64,000 nt of DNA from Clostridia bacterium. GTDB taxonomy: Bacteria; Bacillota; Clostridia; UBA1212. Under the pieces are notes generated by a model. It ran no database searches and was not told the DNA's origin. It saw only the letters and a list, made by a program, of their open reading frames with translations. Positions 47,055 to 56,950 of the stretch are shown piece by piece. The translations under genes and the position numbers were made by a program. The DNA is taken from contig JAFTXP010000013.1 in the NCBI GenBank assembly GCA_017461545.1, positions 29,400-93,399 of the forward strand, in the 5' to 3' direction. Positions within the stretch are counted from its first letter, which is position 1. The number at the start of each line of letters is the position of its first letter.

Positions 47055-47375
47055 TTGTGACCGACTGTGAAGCAGGAGATTGCTGCAGTGATGACAGTTG
47101 AGAGCCGGGTGGTTTGCTTAAATGATCAGTAAGTTCACCGCTTTGGGATCAATGATGCACATATGCAGGTAACTCATGCGGAGAATGTCCGATTCGACGA
47201 AATTGGGCGGTATGTCACTGTATAGCGGATGTTGTAAACATCTTTTCTATAATCCGGATTGAAATCCTCCTAAGGGGGATAACTCGATTTGGAATTTTTA
47301 ATGGAGAAAGATGAAACACACGGAAGCGTGTACAGGGGTTACTGAGAAGTCAAAAGAAAGAGAGGAAATTAACAA
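47055..47375 (+). promoter_or_regulatory. Long structured leader of the S10 operon
   Basis: About 320 nt without a convincing coding frame. Local hairpins include ATCCTCC/GGGGGAT with a TAA loop (about 47265-47281) and ACACG-GAAG-CGTGT near 47320. In E. coli the S10 leader is the target of L4 autoregulation by attenuation and translation control; in this lineage the regulator is not known. No clear intrinsic terminator with a T run was found inside it. Confidence 0.5.
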
Positions 47376-47693
47376 ATGGCAAGTAAGCAGAAAATGAGTA
47401 TCAAACTTAAAGCTTATGATCATCAGCTTATCGATCAGTCAGCTCAGAAGATAGTTGACACAGCAAAGAGAACAGGTGCGGCAGTGTCCGGCCCGATTCC
47501 GCTCCCGACAGAAATCGAGAGAGTTACTATTCTTCGTGCTGTTCATAAGTATAAAGATTCTCGTGAGCAGTTTGAAATGAGAACTCACAAGAGACTTGTT
47601 GAGATTTTGATGCCTTCACCGAAGACAGTTGACGCATTGATGAGACTTGATCTTCCCGCAGGTGTTGATATCGAAATCAAGGTTAAGCAGTAA
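47376..47693 (+). CDS. rpsJ: 30S ribosomal protein S10
   Basis: 105 residues. [26 protein letters not shown] and [17 protein letters not shown] are the S10 core; [15 protein letters not shown] is the loop that also contacts NusB in transcription antitermination. First gene of the S10 operon, with a GAGAGG site. Unusually it is separated from rplC by 181 nt. Confidence 0.98.
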   Translation: MASKQKMSIKLKAYDHQLIDQSAQKIVDTAKRTGAAVSGPIPLPTEIERVTILRAVHKYKDSREQFEMRTHKRLVEILMPSPKTVDALMRLDLPAGVDIEIKVKQ

Positions 47694-47874
47694 TCGCTTC
47701 CTTATATAATATAGAAGAGACAAGCTTAACAAGATTACTTAAATAGGTTGTTACGGCAAAAAGCCGATACAATATGCCTTCTGCGACAGTTTGCGAAAGG
47801 TTCAAGCAGATGGGTGGACAGCAGAGGCAGGTCAAGTTCAGGGTGGCTGAACCAATAACCAAAGGAGGAAAAAG
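47694..47874 (+). promoter_or_regulatory. Structured intergenic region between rpsJ and rplC
   Basis: 181 nt where a few bases would be usual. Contains CGGC/GCCG hairpin near 47755 and a larger structure closed by GGTTCA (47799-47804) with TGAACC (47848-47853), ending just before the AAAGGAGG of rplC. No promoter of good quality is visible. A translational control element for L3/L4 is plausible but unproven. Confidence 0.45.
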
Positions 47875-48507
47875 ATGAGTAAATTTATTTTAGGAACCAA
47901 AATCGGAATGACACAGATTTTCGATGCAGACGGCGTTTGCATTCCTGTTACAGTAGTACAGGCAGAACCCTGTGTGGTCATTCAGAAGAAAACAACTGAA
48001 ACTGACAGCTACAACGCAATTAAGATCGGTGCAGGAAAGTGCGAGCTCAAGAAGCTCAACAAGCCCGAAGCAGGCGTTTTCAGCAAGCTCGGTATGGACA
48101 GCGGTTACAAATATCTCCGCGAGTTCAGAACAGATGCTACAGATGAGTTTGAAGTTGGTAAAGAAATCGGCGTATCAATATTTAGTGATGGCGATTGCGT
48201 AGACGTAAGCGGTACTTCAAAGGGTAAAGGCTTCCAGGGCGCAATCAAGAGACATGGTCAGAAAATCGGACCGAAGTCACATGGTTCTAAGTACCACAGA
48301 GGTGTAGGTTCCATGGGTCCTAATACAGATCCCGGTAAGGTCTTTAAAGGAAAGAAGATGCCTGGTCACATGGGTAGCGAAACAGTTACAGTCCAGAATC
48401 TTTGCATTGTAAAAGTTGATGGTGAGAGAAATCTCCTTCTCATTAAGGGTGCAGTTCCCGGCGCGAAGGGCTCTTTACTTGAAATCAGCCAGTCCGTTAA
48501 GGCCTAA
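47875..48507 (+). CDS. rplC: 50S ribosomal protein L3
   Basis: 210 residues. FILGTKIGMTQIFD at the start, the GKGFQGAIKRHG and SHGSKYHRGVGSMG loop that reaches toward the peptidyl transferase centre, and GHMGSETVTVQNL. AAAGGAGG precedes the ATG. Followed by tandem stops and, 23 nt later, rplD. Confidence 0.98.
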   Translation: MSKFILGTKIGMTQIFDADGVCIPVTVVQAEPCVVIQKKTTETDSYNAIKIGAGKCELKKLNKPEAGVFSKLGMDSGYKYLREFRTDATDEFEVGKEIGVSIFSDGDCVDVSGTSKGKGFQGAIKRHGQKIGPKSHGSKYHRGVGSMGPNTDPGKVFKGKKMPGHMGSETVTVQNLCIVKVDGERNLLLIKGAVPGAKGSLLEISQSVKA

Positions 48508-48530
48508 TGACAGGGAAGGAGGAAACTAAA

Positions 48531-49154
48531 ATGCCAAACGCAAAAGTTTATGACATGTCAGGAAAATTTATAGAAGAGATCGAACTCGATGCTAACATTT
48601 TCGGTGTTGAAGTAAATACAGCGGTTGTACATGCAGCAGTTGTTAACCAGCTCGCAAATAAGCGTCAGGGTACTCAGTCAGCTAAGACAAAGAGCGAAGT
48701 CAGCGGCGGCGGTAAGAAACCTTACAGACAGAAAGGTACAGGCCGTGCAAGACAGGGTAGCACAAGATCAGCACAGTGGATCAAAGGCGGTATCGTATTT
48801 GCTCCGAAGCCGAGAAGCTACAGATATTCACTTCCCAAGAAAGTTAAGAGACTTGCTCTCAAATCAGCACTTTCATCAAAGGCTGCAGCTGAAGAAATTA
48901 TCGTACTCGATACTCTTTCAGTAGATGAGATTAAGACAAAGACAATGGCAGCAGTTCTTAAAAATCTCAATGTTGAATCATCTGCGTTATTCGTAATCGC
49001 AGAGAACGATGAGAAGATTGTTAAGTCTGCAAGAAATATTGAGCTCGTTAGCACAGCTTGTGTAAATACAATAAATGTATACGATATTCTTCGTCACAAC
49101 AAGTTGATAATAACTAAGGAAGCTCTTGCGAAAGTATCGGAGGTATATGCATGA
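48531..49154 (+). CDS. rplD: 50S ribosomal protein L4
   Basis: 207 residues from ATG 48531 after AAGGAGG. The long tunnel-lining loop is recognisable by [35 protein letters not shown] (in short blocks) and the [21 protein letters not shown] region. L4 is the classical autogenous regulator of the S10 operon in E. coli. It overlaps rplW by 4 nt. Confidence 0.97.
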   Translation: MPNAKVYDMSGKFIEEIELDANIFGVEVNTAVVHAAVVNQLANKRQGTQSAKTKSEVSGGGKKPYRQKGTGRARQGSTRSAQWIKGGIVFAPKPRSYRYSLPKKVKRLALKSALSSKAAAEEIIVLDTLSVDEIKTKTMAAVLKNLNVESSALFVIAENDEKIVKSARNIELVSTACVNTINVYDILRHNKLIITKEALAKVSEVYA

Positions 49155-49513
49155 AAGAGTATGATGTAATTATTCGCCCACATGTAACCGAGAAAAGTAC
49201 TGAGCAGTCAGCAACAGGAAAATACACATTCATCGTTGCAAAGACAGCTACAAAGATCGACATCAAAAACGCTGTTGAGAAGCTTTTCGAAGTAAAAGTA
49301 TTATCTGTAAATACTGTTCGTTATGACGGTAAAAGAAAGAGCCGCAGACAGGCAGGCGGCGAAGTTGTCGGCTATACACCGAGCTACAAGAAAGCTATCG
49401 TTCAGATAGACACAGATCCTAAGGCTGTTTCATACCAGACTAAGGGCGGCAAAGTTGTTAAAGCTGATAAGAAGTACAAGAATTCTATCGAAGAATTCGG
49501 CTATATTCAGTAA
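49151..49513 (+). CDS. rplW: 50S ribosomal protein L23, extended C-terminus
   Basis: 120 residues, longer than the usual 95-100. The core [37 protein letters not shown] and [10 protein letters not shown] is normal. The extra 20-25 residues after the central loop (about 97-120, [13 protein letters not shown]) are lysine-rich. L23 sits at the tunnel exit and docks SRP and trigger factor. Start overlaps rplD. Confidence 0.95.
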   Translation: MKEYDVIIRPHVTEKSTEQSATGKYTFIVAKTATKIDIKNAVEKLFEVKVLSVNTVRYDGKRKSRRQAGGEVVGYTPSYKKAIVQIDTDPKAVSYQTKGGKVVKADKKYKNSIEEFGYIQ

Positions 49514-49531
49514 GTAGGAGGGCAATAAAAA

Positions 49532-50365
49532 ATGGCTATTAAGAAATACAATCCTACAACACCGGGTAGAAGAGGAATGACAGTTTCTGCTTTTGATGAA
49601 ATCACAGGCAAGAGCGAAATCAAGACTCTCATGTCACCGGTAAAAAAGAACGCCGGAAGAAACTCTTACGGTAAGATTACAGTAAGACACCAGGGCGGCG
49701 GAGCAAAGAGACAGTACAGACTCATTGACTTCAAGAGAAACAAAGACGGTATCCCGGGAAAAGTTGCTTCTGTTGAATATGATCCGAACCGTAGCGCAAA
49801 CATCGCTTTGATCGTATATGCTGACGGTGAGAAGAGATACATTCTCCATCCGGACGGACTTAAAGTCGGCGACACAGTTATGTCAGGTGCCGCAGCAGAT
49901 ATCAAAGTAGGTAACTGCCTCCCGATCGAAAACATTCCTGTCGGTACAGTTATTCACAATATTGAAATGAAGCCCGGCAAAGGTGCTCAGATGGTAAGAT
50001 CTGCAGGCGCAAGCGCACAGCTCATGGCTAAAGAAAATGGCTATGCACAGATCAGACTTTCTTCAGGCGAAGTAAGAATGGTTACTCTTAACTGCAAAGC
50101 TACAATCGGTCAGGTTGGTAATGTAGATCACGAGAATGTGAAAATCGGTAAAGCAGGCCGTAAGAGACATATGGGTATCAGACCTACAGTCCGCGGTGTT
50201 GTAATGAACCCCTGCGATCACCCTCACGGTGGTGGTGAAGGTAAGTCACCTGTCGGTATGCCGAGTCCTGTTACTCCTTGGGGTAAACCTGCTCTCGGAT
50301 ATAAGACAAGAGCTAAACATAAAGCTTCCGATAAGTACATCGTAAGAAGAAGAAACGGCAAATAA
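49532..50365 (+). CDS. rplB: 50S ribosomal protein L2
   Basis: 277 residues, standard. [29 protein letters not shown], and the peptidyl-transferase-centre block [22 protein letters not shown] are intact. GGAGG precedes the ATG. Confidence 0.98.
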   Translation: MAIKKYNPTTPGRRGMTVSAFDEITGKSEIKTLMSPVKKNAGRNSYGKITVRHQGGGAKRQYRLIDFKRNKDGIPGKVASVEYDPNRSANIALIVYADGEKRYILHPDGLKVGDTVMSGAAADIKVGNCLPIENIPVGTVIHNIEMKPGKGAQMVRSAGASAQLMAKENGYAQIRLSSGEVRMVTLNCKATIGQVGNVDHENVKIGKAGRKRHMGIRPTVRGVVMNPCDHPHGGGEGKSPVGMPSPVTPWGKPALGYKTRAKHKASDKYIVRRRNGK

Positions 50366-50380
50366 TCAGGAGGGAAAGTA

Positions 50381-50671
50381 ATGAGTAGATCAGTAAAAAA
50401 AGGACCTTACATTGAAGAAAGACTCCTTAGCAGAATCGAAGCTATGAATGCTAAGAATGAGAAAATCGTTATCAAGACTTGGTCAAGAGCATCAACTATA
50501 TTTCCTCAGATGGTAGGTCATACAATTGCTGTTCATGACGGTAGAAAACATGTTCCGGTATATGTTACAGAGGAAATGGTCGGCCACAAGCTCGGCGAGT
50601 TTGCTCCGACAAGAACTTACAAGGGTCATGTAAACAAAGCTGAGAAATCAAGCGGCGTTAAGAAGAAATAA
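50381..50671 (+). CDS. rpsS: 30S ribosomal protein S19
   Basis: 96 residues. [47 protein letters not shown] and [16 protein letters not shown] are all present. It sits in the head of the 30S subunit. GGAGGG precedes the ATG. Confidence 0.98.
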   Translation: MSRSVKKGPYIEERLLSRIEAMNAKNEKIVIKTWSRASTIFPQMVGHTIAVHDGRKHVPVYVTEEMVGHKLGEFAPTRTYKGHVNKAEKSSGVKKK

Positions 50672-50700
50672 TTGGTATAGTTTGGAAGGAGGAATTCCAG

Positions 50701-51177
50701 TTGGAAAGAAAAAGATTGGAAAAAGAAGAACTTCTTGAAAGAAGAGAAGAGCTTTTGGAAAAGTATTATGCACCTACAACTAAAAATTGCAAACCTTTCA
50801 TTCTCACCAAAAGAGAGCGCAAGATTCTCGGCATTGGCAGAGATCAGGGTAAGGCAGTTTTAAAGTATGCTAGAATATCACCCAGAAAAGTTAAAATTGT
50901 TTTGGATTTGATTAAGGGTAAGAGCTTGGATGAGGCATATGCTATTGTCCGTTATACACCTAAGGCAGCAAGTGAGCTTATTTACAAGCTTCTCAAATCT
51001 GCTGAAGCTAATGCAGTTAACAACTTTGAGCTGGATGCTGATAAGTTATATGTAGCTGATGCTTATGCATCACAGGGTCCGATTCTTAAGAGAATGCAGC
51101 CTGTATCAAGAGGCCGCGGCAACAGAATCAACAAAAGAACCAGCCATATAACAGTAGTTGTTAAAGAGAGAGTTTAA
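50701..51177 (+). CDS. rplV: 50S ribosomal protein L22 with N-terminal extension
   Basis: 158 residues, against about 110 normally. The conserved core begins near residue 49 ([20 protein letters not shown]) and ends with [16 protein letters not shown]. Before it lies a charged, probably helical segment rich in Glu, Lys and Arg ([20 protein letters not shown]), then a Tyr/Pro/Lys stretch. The TTG start at 50701 is supported by AAGGAGG 8 nt upstream, and no alternative ATG exists in the frame before the core, so the extension is probably translated. Confidence 0.93.
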   Translation: MERKRLEKEELLERREELLEKYYAPTTKNCKPFILTKRERKILGIGRDQGKAVLKYARISPRKVKIVLDLIKGKSLDEAYAIVRYTPKAASELIYKLLKSAEANAVNNFELDADKLYVADAYASQGPILKRMQPVSRGRGNRINKRTSHITVVVKERV

Positions 51178-51191
51178 GAGGAGGTTGTATA

Positions 51192-51854
51192 ATGGGTCAG
51201 AAAGTTAATCCTCATGGTCTTAGAGTCGGCGTCATCAAAGATTGGGATTCAAGATGGTTTGCAAATAAGAAAGATTTTGCAGGTTACCTTGTAGAAGATG
51301 CTAAAGTAAGAGATTTCCTTAAGAAGGAACTTTACAAAGCCGGCGTTTCAAAAATCAGAATTGAAAGAACAGCTAATAAGCTCATCATCAACGTTGACGT
51401 AGCAAAACCCGGTATGGTTATCGGTAAGGGCGGCGTTAAGAAAGAAGAGCTTAAAGCTAAACTTGAAAAGTACATCGGTCGTTCAGCAATCATCAATGTA
51501 TTCGAAGTTAAGTCTCCTGACATGGATGCTCAGCTTTGTGCAGAGAACATTGCAACTCAGCTCGAACAGCGTGTATCTTTCAGAAGAGCTATGAAGCAGG
51601 TAATGGGCAGAACAATGCGTGCAGGTGCTCTCGGTATCAAAACTGCTTGTTCAGGTCGTCTCGGCGGTGCAGAAATCGCACGTACAGAGCATTACCATGA
51701 AGGAACAATTCCGCTTCAGACACTTCGTGCCGATATCGATTACGGATTTGCAGAGGCAAATACAACATACGGAAAAATCGGTGTAAAGGTTTGGATTTAT
51801 AAGGGAGAGGTTCTTCCTGCAGCTAAGAAAAATGCAGAAGGAGGCGCTAACTAA
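51192..51854 (+). CDS. rpsC: 30S ribosomal protein S3
   Basis: 220 residues. [19 protein letters not shown], the KH domain with [13 protein letters not shown], and the C-terminal [19 protein letters not shown] block. It lines the mRNA entry channel. GAGGAGG precedes the ATG, 14 nt after rplV. Confidence 0.98.
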   Translation: MGQKVNPHGLRVGVIKDWDSRWFANKKDFAGYLVEDAKVRDFLKKELYKAGVSKIRIERTANKLIINVDVAKPGMVIGKGGVKKEELKAKLEKYIGRSAIINVFEVKSPDMDAQLCAENIATQLEQRVSFRRAMKQVMGRTMRAGALGIKTACSGRLGGAEIARTEHYHEGTIPLQTLRADIDYGFAEANTTYGKIGVKVWIYKGEVLPAAKKNAEGGAN

Positions 51855-51855
51855 T

Positions 51856-52299
51856 ATGTTAATTCCGAAAAGAGTTAAACACAGAAAAGTCCAGAGAGGC
51901 AGAATGAAAGGTAAAGCTACAAGAGGTAATGTAGTTAATTACGGTGAGTTCGGTCTCCAGACAACTGAATGCGGCTGGATCACAGGTAATCAGATTGAAG
52001 CAGCGCGTATTGCAGTTAACAGATACATCAAAAGAGGCGGTAAAGTTTGGATAAAAGTTTTCCCCGATAAGCCGATCACAAAGAAACCTGCTGAAACTCG
52101 AATGGGTTCAGGTAAAGGTTCACCGGAATATTGGGTAGCAGTTGTTAAACCGGGCCGTGTTCTTATGGAAATTGCCGGTGTTAGTGAAGAAGTAGCCAGA
52201 GAGGCTCTTCGTCTTGCTATGCATAAGCTTCCTGTTAAGTGTAAGATCATTGCACGTGAAGCAGCAGTAGAAATGGAAGGTGAAACAAATGAAGGCTAA
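51856..52299 (+). CDS. rplP: 50S ribosomal protein L16
   Basis: 147 residues from ATG 51856, 1 nt after rpsC, with GAAGGAGG inside the rpsC end. [39 protein letters not shown] and [15 protein letters not shown] are typical. It binds near the A-site tRNA elbow. Confidence 0.97.
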   Translation: MLIPKRVKHRKVQRGRMKGKATRGNVVNYGEFGLQTTECGWITGNQIEAARIAVNRYIKRGGKVWIKVFPDKPITKKPAETRMGSGKGSPEYWVAVVKPGRVLMEIAGVSEEVAREALRLAMHKLPVKCKIIAREAAVEMEGETNEG

Positions 52300-52510
52300 G
52301 GAATACAACGAGAAATTGTCTAAAATGACTCTTGATGAGTTGAAAAAAGAAGAAGCTGAACTCAAGACACAGCTCTTTAAGCTTCGTTTCCAGCAGGCTA
52401 CTACTGTTATGGAAAATCCTATGCAGCTTAAGTTTGTTAAGCGTGACATTGCAAGAGTAAAAACTGCAATTAAGAAATTAGAGATAGCTCAGCAGGTTGA
52501 AAATGCTTAA
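52289..52510 (+). CDS. rpmC: 50S ribosomal protein L29
   Basis: 73 residues from ATG 52289, overlapping the rplP end by 11 nt. [28 protein letters not shown] and [10 protein letters not shown] form the usual two-helix protein. A GTG at 52280 would add three residues but overlaps the GAAGGTG site. Confidence 0.95.
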   Translation: MKAKEYNEKLSKMTLDELKKEEAELKTQLFKLRFQQATTVMENPMQLKFVKRDIARVKTAIKKLEIAQQVENA

Positions 52511-52532
52511 TTTTGAAAGGAGGTAGTTGGTT

Positions 52533-52790
52533 TTGTCAGATAGAAATTTGAGAAAGACAAGAGTTGGTAAAGTTATTAGTGACAAGATGGATAAGACTAT
52601 CGTAGTTGCTGTTGAGAATAGCGTAAAGCATCCGCTCTACAAGAAGATCGTAAAGAAGACATATAAGCTTAAGGCTCATGATGAAAATAATGAAGCCGGT
52701 GTAGGCGATACCGTAATGGTAATGGAAACCAGACCTTTGAGTAAGGATAAGCGTTGGAGATTGGTTTCTATTGTAGAAAAGGCTCAGTAA
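52533..52790 (+). CDS. rpsQ: 30S ribosomal protein S17
   Basis: 85 residues from a TTG at 52533, 9 nt after AAAGGAGG; a TTG at 52527 is too near the site. [21 protein letters not shown] and the [12 protein letters not shown] end fit S17. It binds 16S rRNA helices 7 and 11. Confidence 0.95.
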   Translation: MSDRNLRKTRVGKVISDKMDKTIVVAVENSVKHPLYKKIVKKTYKLKAHDENNEAGVGDTVMVMETRPLSKDKRWRLVSIVEKAQ

Positions 52791-52808
52791 TTTTTAGGAG
52801 GGTTTGAA

Positions 52809-53177
52809 ATGATACAAGTACAGACAAGACTTAAGGTTGCTGACAATACCGGTGCTAAAGAGTTGATGTGTATCAAAGTTATCGGCGGAAGTAAAAGACG
52901 TTACGCTAACATCGGTGACATCATCATCTGTTCAGTAAAAAGTGCTGCACCGGGCGGCATCGTTAAAAAAGGCGAAGTTGTAAAGTGCGTTGTTGTTCGT
53001 ACCAAGCGTGGTGTCAGAAGAAACGACGGTACTTATATAAAATTTGATGAAAATGCTGCAGTTCTTATAAAGGATGATCTCAATCCGAAGGGAACTCGTA
53101 TTTTTGGACCTGTCGCAAGAGAACTCAGAGATAATGATTTCATGAAGATCGTCTCACTTGCGCCTGAAGTTCTTTGA
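52809..53177 (+). CDS. rplN: 50S ribosomal protein L14
   Basis: 122 residues, the universal length. [36 protein letters not shown] and [12 protein letters not shown] are intact. It forms bridge B8 and binds the silencing factor RsfS. Confidence 0.98.
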   Translation: MIQVQTRLKVADNTGAKELMCIKVIGGSKRRYANIGDIIICSVKSAAPGGIVKKGEVVKCVVVRTKRGVRRNDGTYIKFDENAAVLIKDDLNPKGTRIFGPVARELRDNDFMKIVSLAPEVL

Positions 53178-53190
53178 TGGAGGAAATATA

Positions 53191-53538
53191 ATGAGCAGTT
53201 TGAATATTAAAAAAGGCGATGAAGTCGTTATACTCACAGGCAAGGATTCAGGAAAGAAAGGTAAAGTTCTTGCAGTTCTTACTGAAGAAGAGCGTGTAGT
53301 AGTAGAAGGAAGACAGAAAGTTTCAAAGCACAAAAAGCCGAGAAGTCAGAAAGACGTTGGCGGAATTGTAACACAGGAAGCTTCTATCCATGTTTCAAAT
53401 GTTATGGTTGTTTGTCCTAAGTGCGGCAAAGCTACCAGAACAGGTCATCAGGTCATCGAAGAAGGCGACAAAAAGATTAAAGTTCGTGTTTGTAAAAAAT
53501 GCGGAGCTACAATCAAGACTGTCGATGCTACGAAGTGA
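53191..53538 (+). CDS. rplX: 50S ribosomal protein L24
   Basis: 115 residues from ATG 53191 after GGAGG. KOW domain [21 protein letters not shown] near the N-terminus; the C-terminal half carries a zinc-ribbon-like pair VCPKCGK and RVCKKCGA, seen in many Firmicute L24 proteins. Confidence 0.97.
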   Translation: MSSLNIKKGDEVVILTGKDSGKKGKVLAVLTEEERVVVEGRQKVSKHKKPRSQKDVGGIVTQEASIHVSNVMVVCPKCGKATRTGHQVIEEGDKKIKVRVCKKCGATIKTVDATK

Positions 53539-53556
53539 TCGAAGGGAGGATAATTG

Positions 53557-54096
53557 ATGTTAAGACTTAAAGAAAGATATATCAAGGAAATCGCTCCTGC
53601 AATGATGGAGAAATTTCAGTACAAAAATGTAATGCAGATTCCGAAGCTCGAAAAGATCGTTATCAATATGGGTCTCGGTGAGATTAAAGAAAACCCGAAG
53701 GCTCTTGAGTCAGCTATGGCAGATCTTAAGCTCATCACAGGTCAGACTCCTGTTGTAACAAAAGCTAAGAAATCAATTGCTGCATTTAAGCTCAGACAGG
53801 GCATGAACATCGGTTGTAAAGTTACTCTCCGCGGTGATAAGATGTATGCTTTTGCAGACAAACTCATGAGCATTGCTCTTCCCCGTATCAGAGACTTCCA
53901 CGGTATCCCGGGAAATTCTTTTGACGGAAGAGGTAACTACGCACTCGGTCTTAAGGAGCAGCTTATTTTCCCTGAGATTGAATACGATAAAATTGACAAA
54001 GTAAGAGGTATGGACATCATATTTGTTACTACAGCAAACACTGATGAAGAAGCAAAAGAGATGCTCAAGCTTATGGGCATGCCTTTTGCACAGTAA
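53557..54096 (+). CDS. rplE: 50S ribosomal protein L5
   Basis: 179 residues from ATG 53557 after [35 protein letters not shown], the P-site tRNA loop region [17 protein letters not shown] and [11 protein letters not shown] are typical. It binds 5S rRNA. Confidence 0.98.
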   Translation: MLRLKERYIKEIAPAMMEKFQYKNVMQIPKLEKIVINMGLGEIKENPKALESAMADLKLITGQTPVVTKAKKSIAAFKLRQGMNIGCKVTLRGDKMYAFADKLMSIALPRIRDFHGIPGNSFDGRGNYALGLKEQLIFPEIEYDKIDKVRGMDIIFVTTANTDEEAKEMLKLMGMPFAQ

Positions 54097-54111
54097 TGGA
54101 GGGATTGACTA

Positions 54112-54297
54112 ATGGCTAAAACTTCAATGAAAATTAAGCAGCAGAGAGAACCTAAATTCTCTACAAGAGCTTACAACAGATGTCAGCTTTGCGGTCGTCC
54201 GCATTCTTACATCAGAAAATATGGTATTTGCCGTATCTGTTTCAGAGAATTGGCTTACAAAGGTCAGATTCCCGGAATCAAAAAGGCAAGCTGGTAA
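54112..54297 (+). CDS. rpsZ: 30S ribosomal protein S14, zinc-binding type Z
   Basis: 61 residues. Four zinc ligands are intact: C-x2-C in [10 protein letters not shown] and C-x2-C in [10 protein letters not shown]. The short, zinc-containing form is the standard one in Firmicutes. GGAGGG precedes the ATG. Confidence 0.97.
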   Translation: MAKTSMKIKQQREPKFSTRAYNRCQLCGRPHSYIRKYGICRICFRELAYKGQIPGIKKASW

Positions 54298-54318
54298 TCA
54301 AATAAGGAGGGTAAAGTT

Positions 54319-54717
54319 ATGCAAATTACAGACGTAATCGCTGATATGCTTACACGTATCAGAAACGCAGGTACCGCAAAACACGCAACTGTTGATGTTC
54401 CTGCATCAAAACTTAAAAATGCTATTGCAGATATCCTTCTTGAAGAGGGTTACATTGCAAAAGTTGAGAATATCGCAGATGACAAGCAGGGTGTTATCCG
54501 TATCACATTAAAGTATACAGCTAACAAGAAATCTGTTATCTCCGGTATCAAGAGAATCTCTAAGCCCGGTCTCAGAGTATATGCTAATAAAGAAGAGCTC
54601 CCGAAAGTTCTCAACGGACTCGGTATCGCTATCGTTTCTACTTCTAAAGGCATTATGACTGATAAGAAGGCGAGAAAGCTCGGTCTCGGCGGAGAAGTTA
54701 TGGCATTTGTTTGGTAA
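54319..54717 (+). CDS. rpsH: 30S ribosomal protein S8
   Basis: 132 residues. [16 protein letters not shown] at the start and the rRNA-binding [18 protein letters not shown] near the end. In E. coli S8 autoregulates the spc operon. AAGGAGGG precedes the ATG. The next gene is 129 nt away. Confidence 0.98.
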   Translation: MQITDVIADMLTRIRNAGTAKHATVDVPASKLKNAIADILLEEGYIAKVENIADDKQGVIRITLKYTANKKSVISGIKRISKPGLRVYANKEELPKVLNGLGIAIVSTSKGIMTDKKARKLGLGGEVMAFVW

Positions 54718-54784
54718 TCCCAAGCAGCCGTATAAAGCTTTTAAAATCGGTGCAAACCGGTTAATAAAATATCTGAAAAGAATT

Positions 54785-54815
54785 CGTGCGATATGCATAT
54801 GCCGCACATCGCACG
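54785..54815 (+). promoter_or_regulatory. Hairpin in the rpsH-rplF gap
   Basis: CGTGCGAT pairs with ATCGCACG around a 15-nt loop, within an unusually long 129-nt gap. No T run follows, so it is more likely a processing or translational element than a terminator. Confidence 0.4.
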
Positions 54816-54846
54816 GGTTCAGAATTTAAGATTGGAGGAAAAATAA

Positions 54847-55392
54847 ATGTCCAGAATAGGCAGAAAGCCCGTTACTGTTCCTGCAGGCGTTGAAGTTAAA
54901 ATCGCTGATAACAACACAGTTGTTGTAAAAGGACCAAAGGGCACTCTCACAGAGAAATTCAATGAGAGAATGATTATCAAACAGGAAGGTACAGAAGTTT
55001 CTGTTGAAAGAAAGTCAGATGATAAACTTGACAGATCACTTCACGGCCTTACAAGAACACTCATCCAGAACATGGTTGACGGTGTTACAAAAGGATTTGA
55101 GAAGAATCTCGAAATAAACGGTGTAGGTTACAGAGCAGCAATGCAGGGTAACAAACTCGTTCTTAACGTAGGTTATTCACATCCCGTTGAAATGGTTGCT
55201 CCCGAAGGTGTTACTATCGAAGTACCTGCTCAGGAAAAAATCGTTATCAAAGGTGCAAATAAACAGGCAGTCGGCGAATTTGCGGCTAAAGTCAGAAGCG
55301 TTCGTAAACCTGAGCCTTATAAAGGAAAAGGTATTAAGTATGCTGATGAGTTTATCAGACGTAAAGAAGGCAAGACCGGTGCTAAGAAGTAA
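54847..55392 (+). CDS. rplF: 50S ribosomal protein L6
   Basis: 181 residues. [16 protein letters not shown] at the start, [27 protein letters not shown] in the middle, and [16 protein letters not shown] in the second domain near the sarcin-ricin loop. GGAGG precedes the ATG. Confidence 0.98.
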   Translation: MSRIGRKPVTVPAGVEVKIADNNTVVVKGPKGTLTEKFNERMIIKQEGTEVSVERKSDDKLDRSLHGLTRTLIQNMVDGVTKGFEKNLEINGVGYRAAMQGNKLVLNVGYSHPVEMVAPEGVTIEVPAQEKIVIKGANKQAVGEFAAKVRSVRKPEPYKGKGIKYADEFIRRKEGKTGAKK

Positions 55393-55411
55393 GAAAGGGA
55401 GTGTAGCTTAA

Positions 55412-55780
55412 ATGGTTAAAAAAGTCAGCAAAAATGAAATCCGCCAGAGAAGACATCTGCGCGTAAGAAAAAAGATAGTTGGCACAAGCGAGCGCCCGAG
55501 ACTTAATGTTTACAGAAGTAATGCAAACATCTATGCTCAGATTATAGATGATTCTGAAGGCAAAACTTTAGTATCAGCGTCTACTCTTGACAAAGCTATC
55601 GCAGACAAAATAGATAACGGCAGCAATGTTGAGGCTGCTACAGAGGTTGGTAAGCTTGTTGCAGAAAGAGCTCTTGCTTCCGGTATAACTAACGTAGTTT
55701 TTGACCGCGGCGGTTATATTTATCACGGACGTGTAAAAGCAGTTGCAGATGCAGCCCGTGAAGCTGGCCTTGTATTTTGA
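55412..55780 (+). CDS. rplR: 50S ribosomal protein L18
   Basis: 122 residues. [25 protein letters not shown], followed by [25 protein letters not shown], is diagnostic. It binds 5S rRNA with L5. AAAGGGAG precedes the ATG. Confidence 0.98.
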   Translation: MVKKVSKNEIRQRRHLRVRKKIVGTSERPRLNVYRSNANIYAQIIDDSEGKTLVSASTLDKAIADKIDNGSNVEAATEVGKLVAERALASGITNVVFDRGGYIYHGRVKAVADAAREAGLVF

Positions 55781-55801
55781 TGAGGCAGGAGGGAGAAAAT
55801 T

Positions 55802-56302
55802 ATGGAACGTAATAATACAGAAAATAATGAGTTCAAAGAGAAGCTTGTACACCTTGGTAAGGTAACAAAAGTTGTTAAAGGCGGTCGTAACTTCAGATGG
55901 AGTGCTCTCGTTGTAGTAGGCGACTCTAACGGTCGTGTTGGTGCAGGCCTCGGCAAAGCAGGCGAAGTTTCCGATGCTATCAGAAAAGCTGTAGAAGCTG
56001 CAAAAAAGAATCTTATAACAGTTCCGATGGTAGGAACAACAATTCCTCACGAAATCATCGGTTGCTACGGTGCAGGCGAAGTTCTTCTCAAACCTGCTAA
56101 AGAAGGTAGCGGTGTTATCGCAGGCGGCGCAGCACGTGCAGTTATCGAACTTGCAGGTATCAAAGATATTAAGACAAAATGCCTTAGATCAAACAACCCC
56201 ACAAACGTTGTTCAGGCTACTATCGCAGGTCTTAAGAACCTTACAACTGTTGAAGAAGTTGCAAAGCTTCGCGGAAAATCAGTTGAAGAAATTCTTGAAT
56301 AA
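55802..56302 (+). CDS. rpsE: 30S ribosomal protein S5
   Basis: 166 residues. [32 protein letters not shown], and [14 protein letters not shown] mark S5, which acts in decoding fidelity. GGAGGG precedes the ATG. The acidic start is [13 protein letters not shown]. Confidence 0.98.
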   Translation: MERNNTENNEFKEKLVHLGKVTKVVKGGRNFRWSALVVVGDSNGRVGAGLGKAGEVSDAIRKAVEAAKKNLITVPMVGTTIPHEIIGCYGAGEVLLKPAKEGSGVIAGGAARAVIELAGIKDIKTKCLRSNNPTNVVQATIAGLKNLTTVEEVAKLRGKSVEEILE

Positions 56303-56316
56303 GGAGGGCTTTTTAA

Positions 56317-56490
56317 ATGTTAAAGATTACACTTGTAAAAAGTATCAATGGCACAAAGAAAAATCAGAGTGCTACTGTTAAAGCTCTCGGATTGAAGAAA
56401 ATCGGAAGCAGCGTAGAAAAGACAGATACGCCTCAGATCAGAGGTATGATTAATGTAGTAAGCCACCTCGTTGTGGTTGAAGAAGTTTAA
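56317..56490 (+). CDS. rpmD: 50S ribosomal protein L30
   Basis: 57 residues. [42 protein letters not shown] and [10 protein letters not shown] give the complete L30. GGAGGG lies 7 nt before the ATG. It fills the gap between rpsE and rplO as in other Firmicutes. Confidence 0.96.
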   Translation: MLKITLVKSINGTKKNQSATVKALGLKKIGSSVEKTDTPQIRGMINVVSHLVVVEEV

Positions 56491-56505
56491 TGGAGGTGCT
56501 GGTCA

Positions 56506-56949
56506 ATGAAACTTAACGAATTGTGTCCTGCAGAGGGCTCCAAGCGTGAAGCTTACAGAAAAGGCAGAGGTCACGGCTCCGGCAACGGCAAAACAGCAGG
56601 CCGTGGTCACAAGGGTCAGAAAGCACGTTCAGGCGGCGGCGTAAGACCGGGCTTTGAGGGTGGTCAGACTCCTCTTTACAGAAGAATCCCGAAGAGAGGA
56701 TTCAACAACAAGCGTTTTGCTGCAGTTTATGCAGAAGTTAACGTAAGTGCTTTGAATGTTTTCGAAGACGGCGCAGTTGTAGATGCTGCAGCACTCATCG
56801 AAGCAGGCTTGATTAAGAAAGCATTTGACGGTGTAAGCGTTCTCGGTAACGGCGATCTTACAAAGAAGGTTACTGTTAAGGCTGCAAGATTCACCAAAGC
56901 AGCTGCTGAGAAAATTGAAAGTTTGGGAGGAAAGGCTGAGGTGATCTGA
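56506..56949 (+). CDS. rplO: 50S ribosomal protein L15
   Basis: 147 residues. The Gly/Arg-rich N-terminal tail ([20 protein letters not shown]) threads through 23S r[13 protein letters not shown] and the C-terminal domain follow. TGGAGG precedes the ATG. It ends 1 nt before secY. Confidence 0.98.
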   Translation: MKLNELCPAEGSKREAYRKGRGHGSGNGKTAGRGHKGQKARSGGGVRPGFEGGQTPLYRRIPKRGFNNKRFAAVYAEVNVSALNVFEDGAVVDAAALIEAGLIKKAFDGVSVLGNGDLTKKVTVKAARFTKAAAEKIESLGGKAEVI

Positions 56950-56950
56950 T

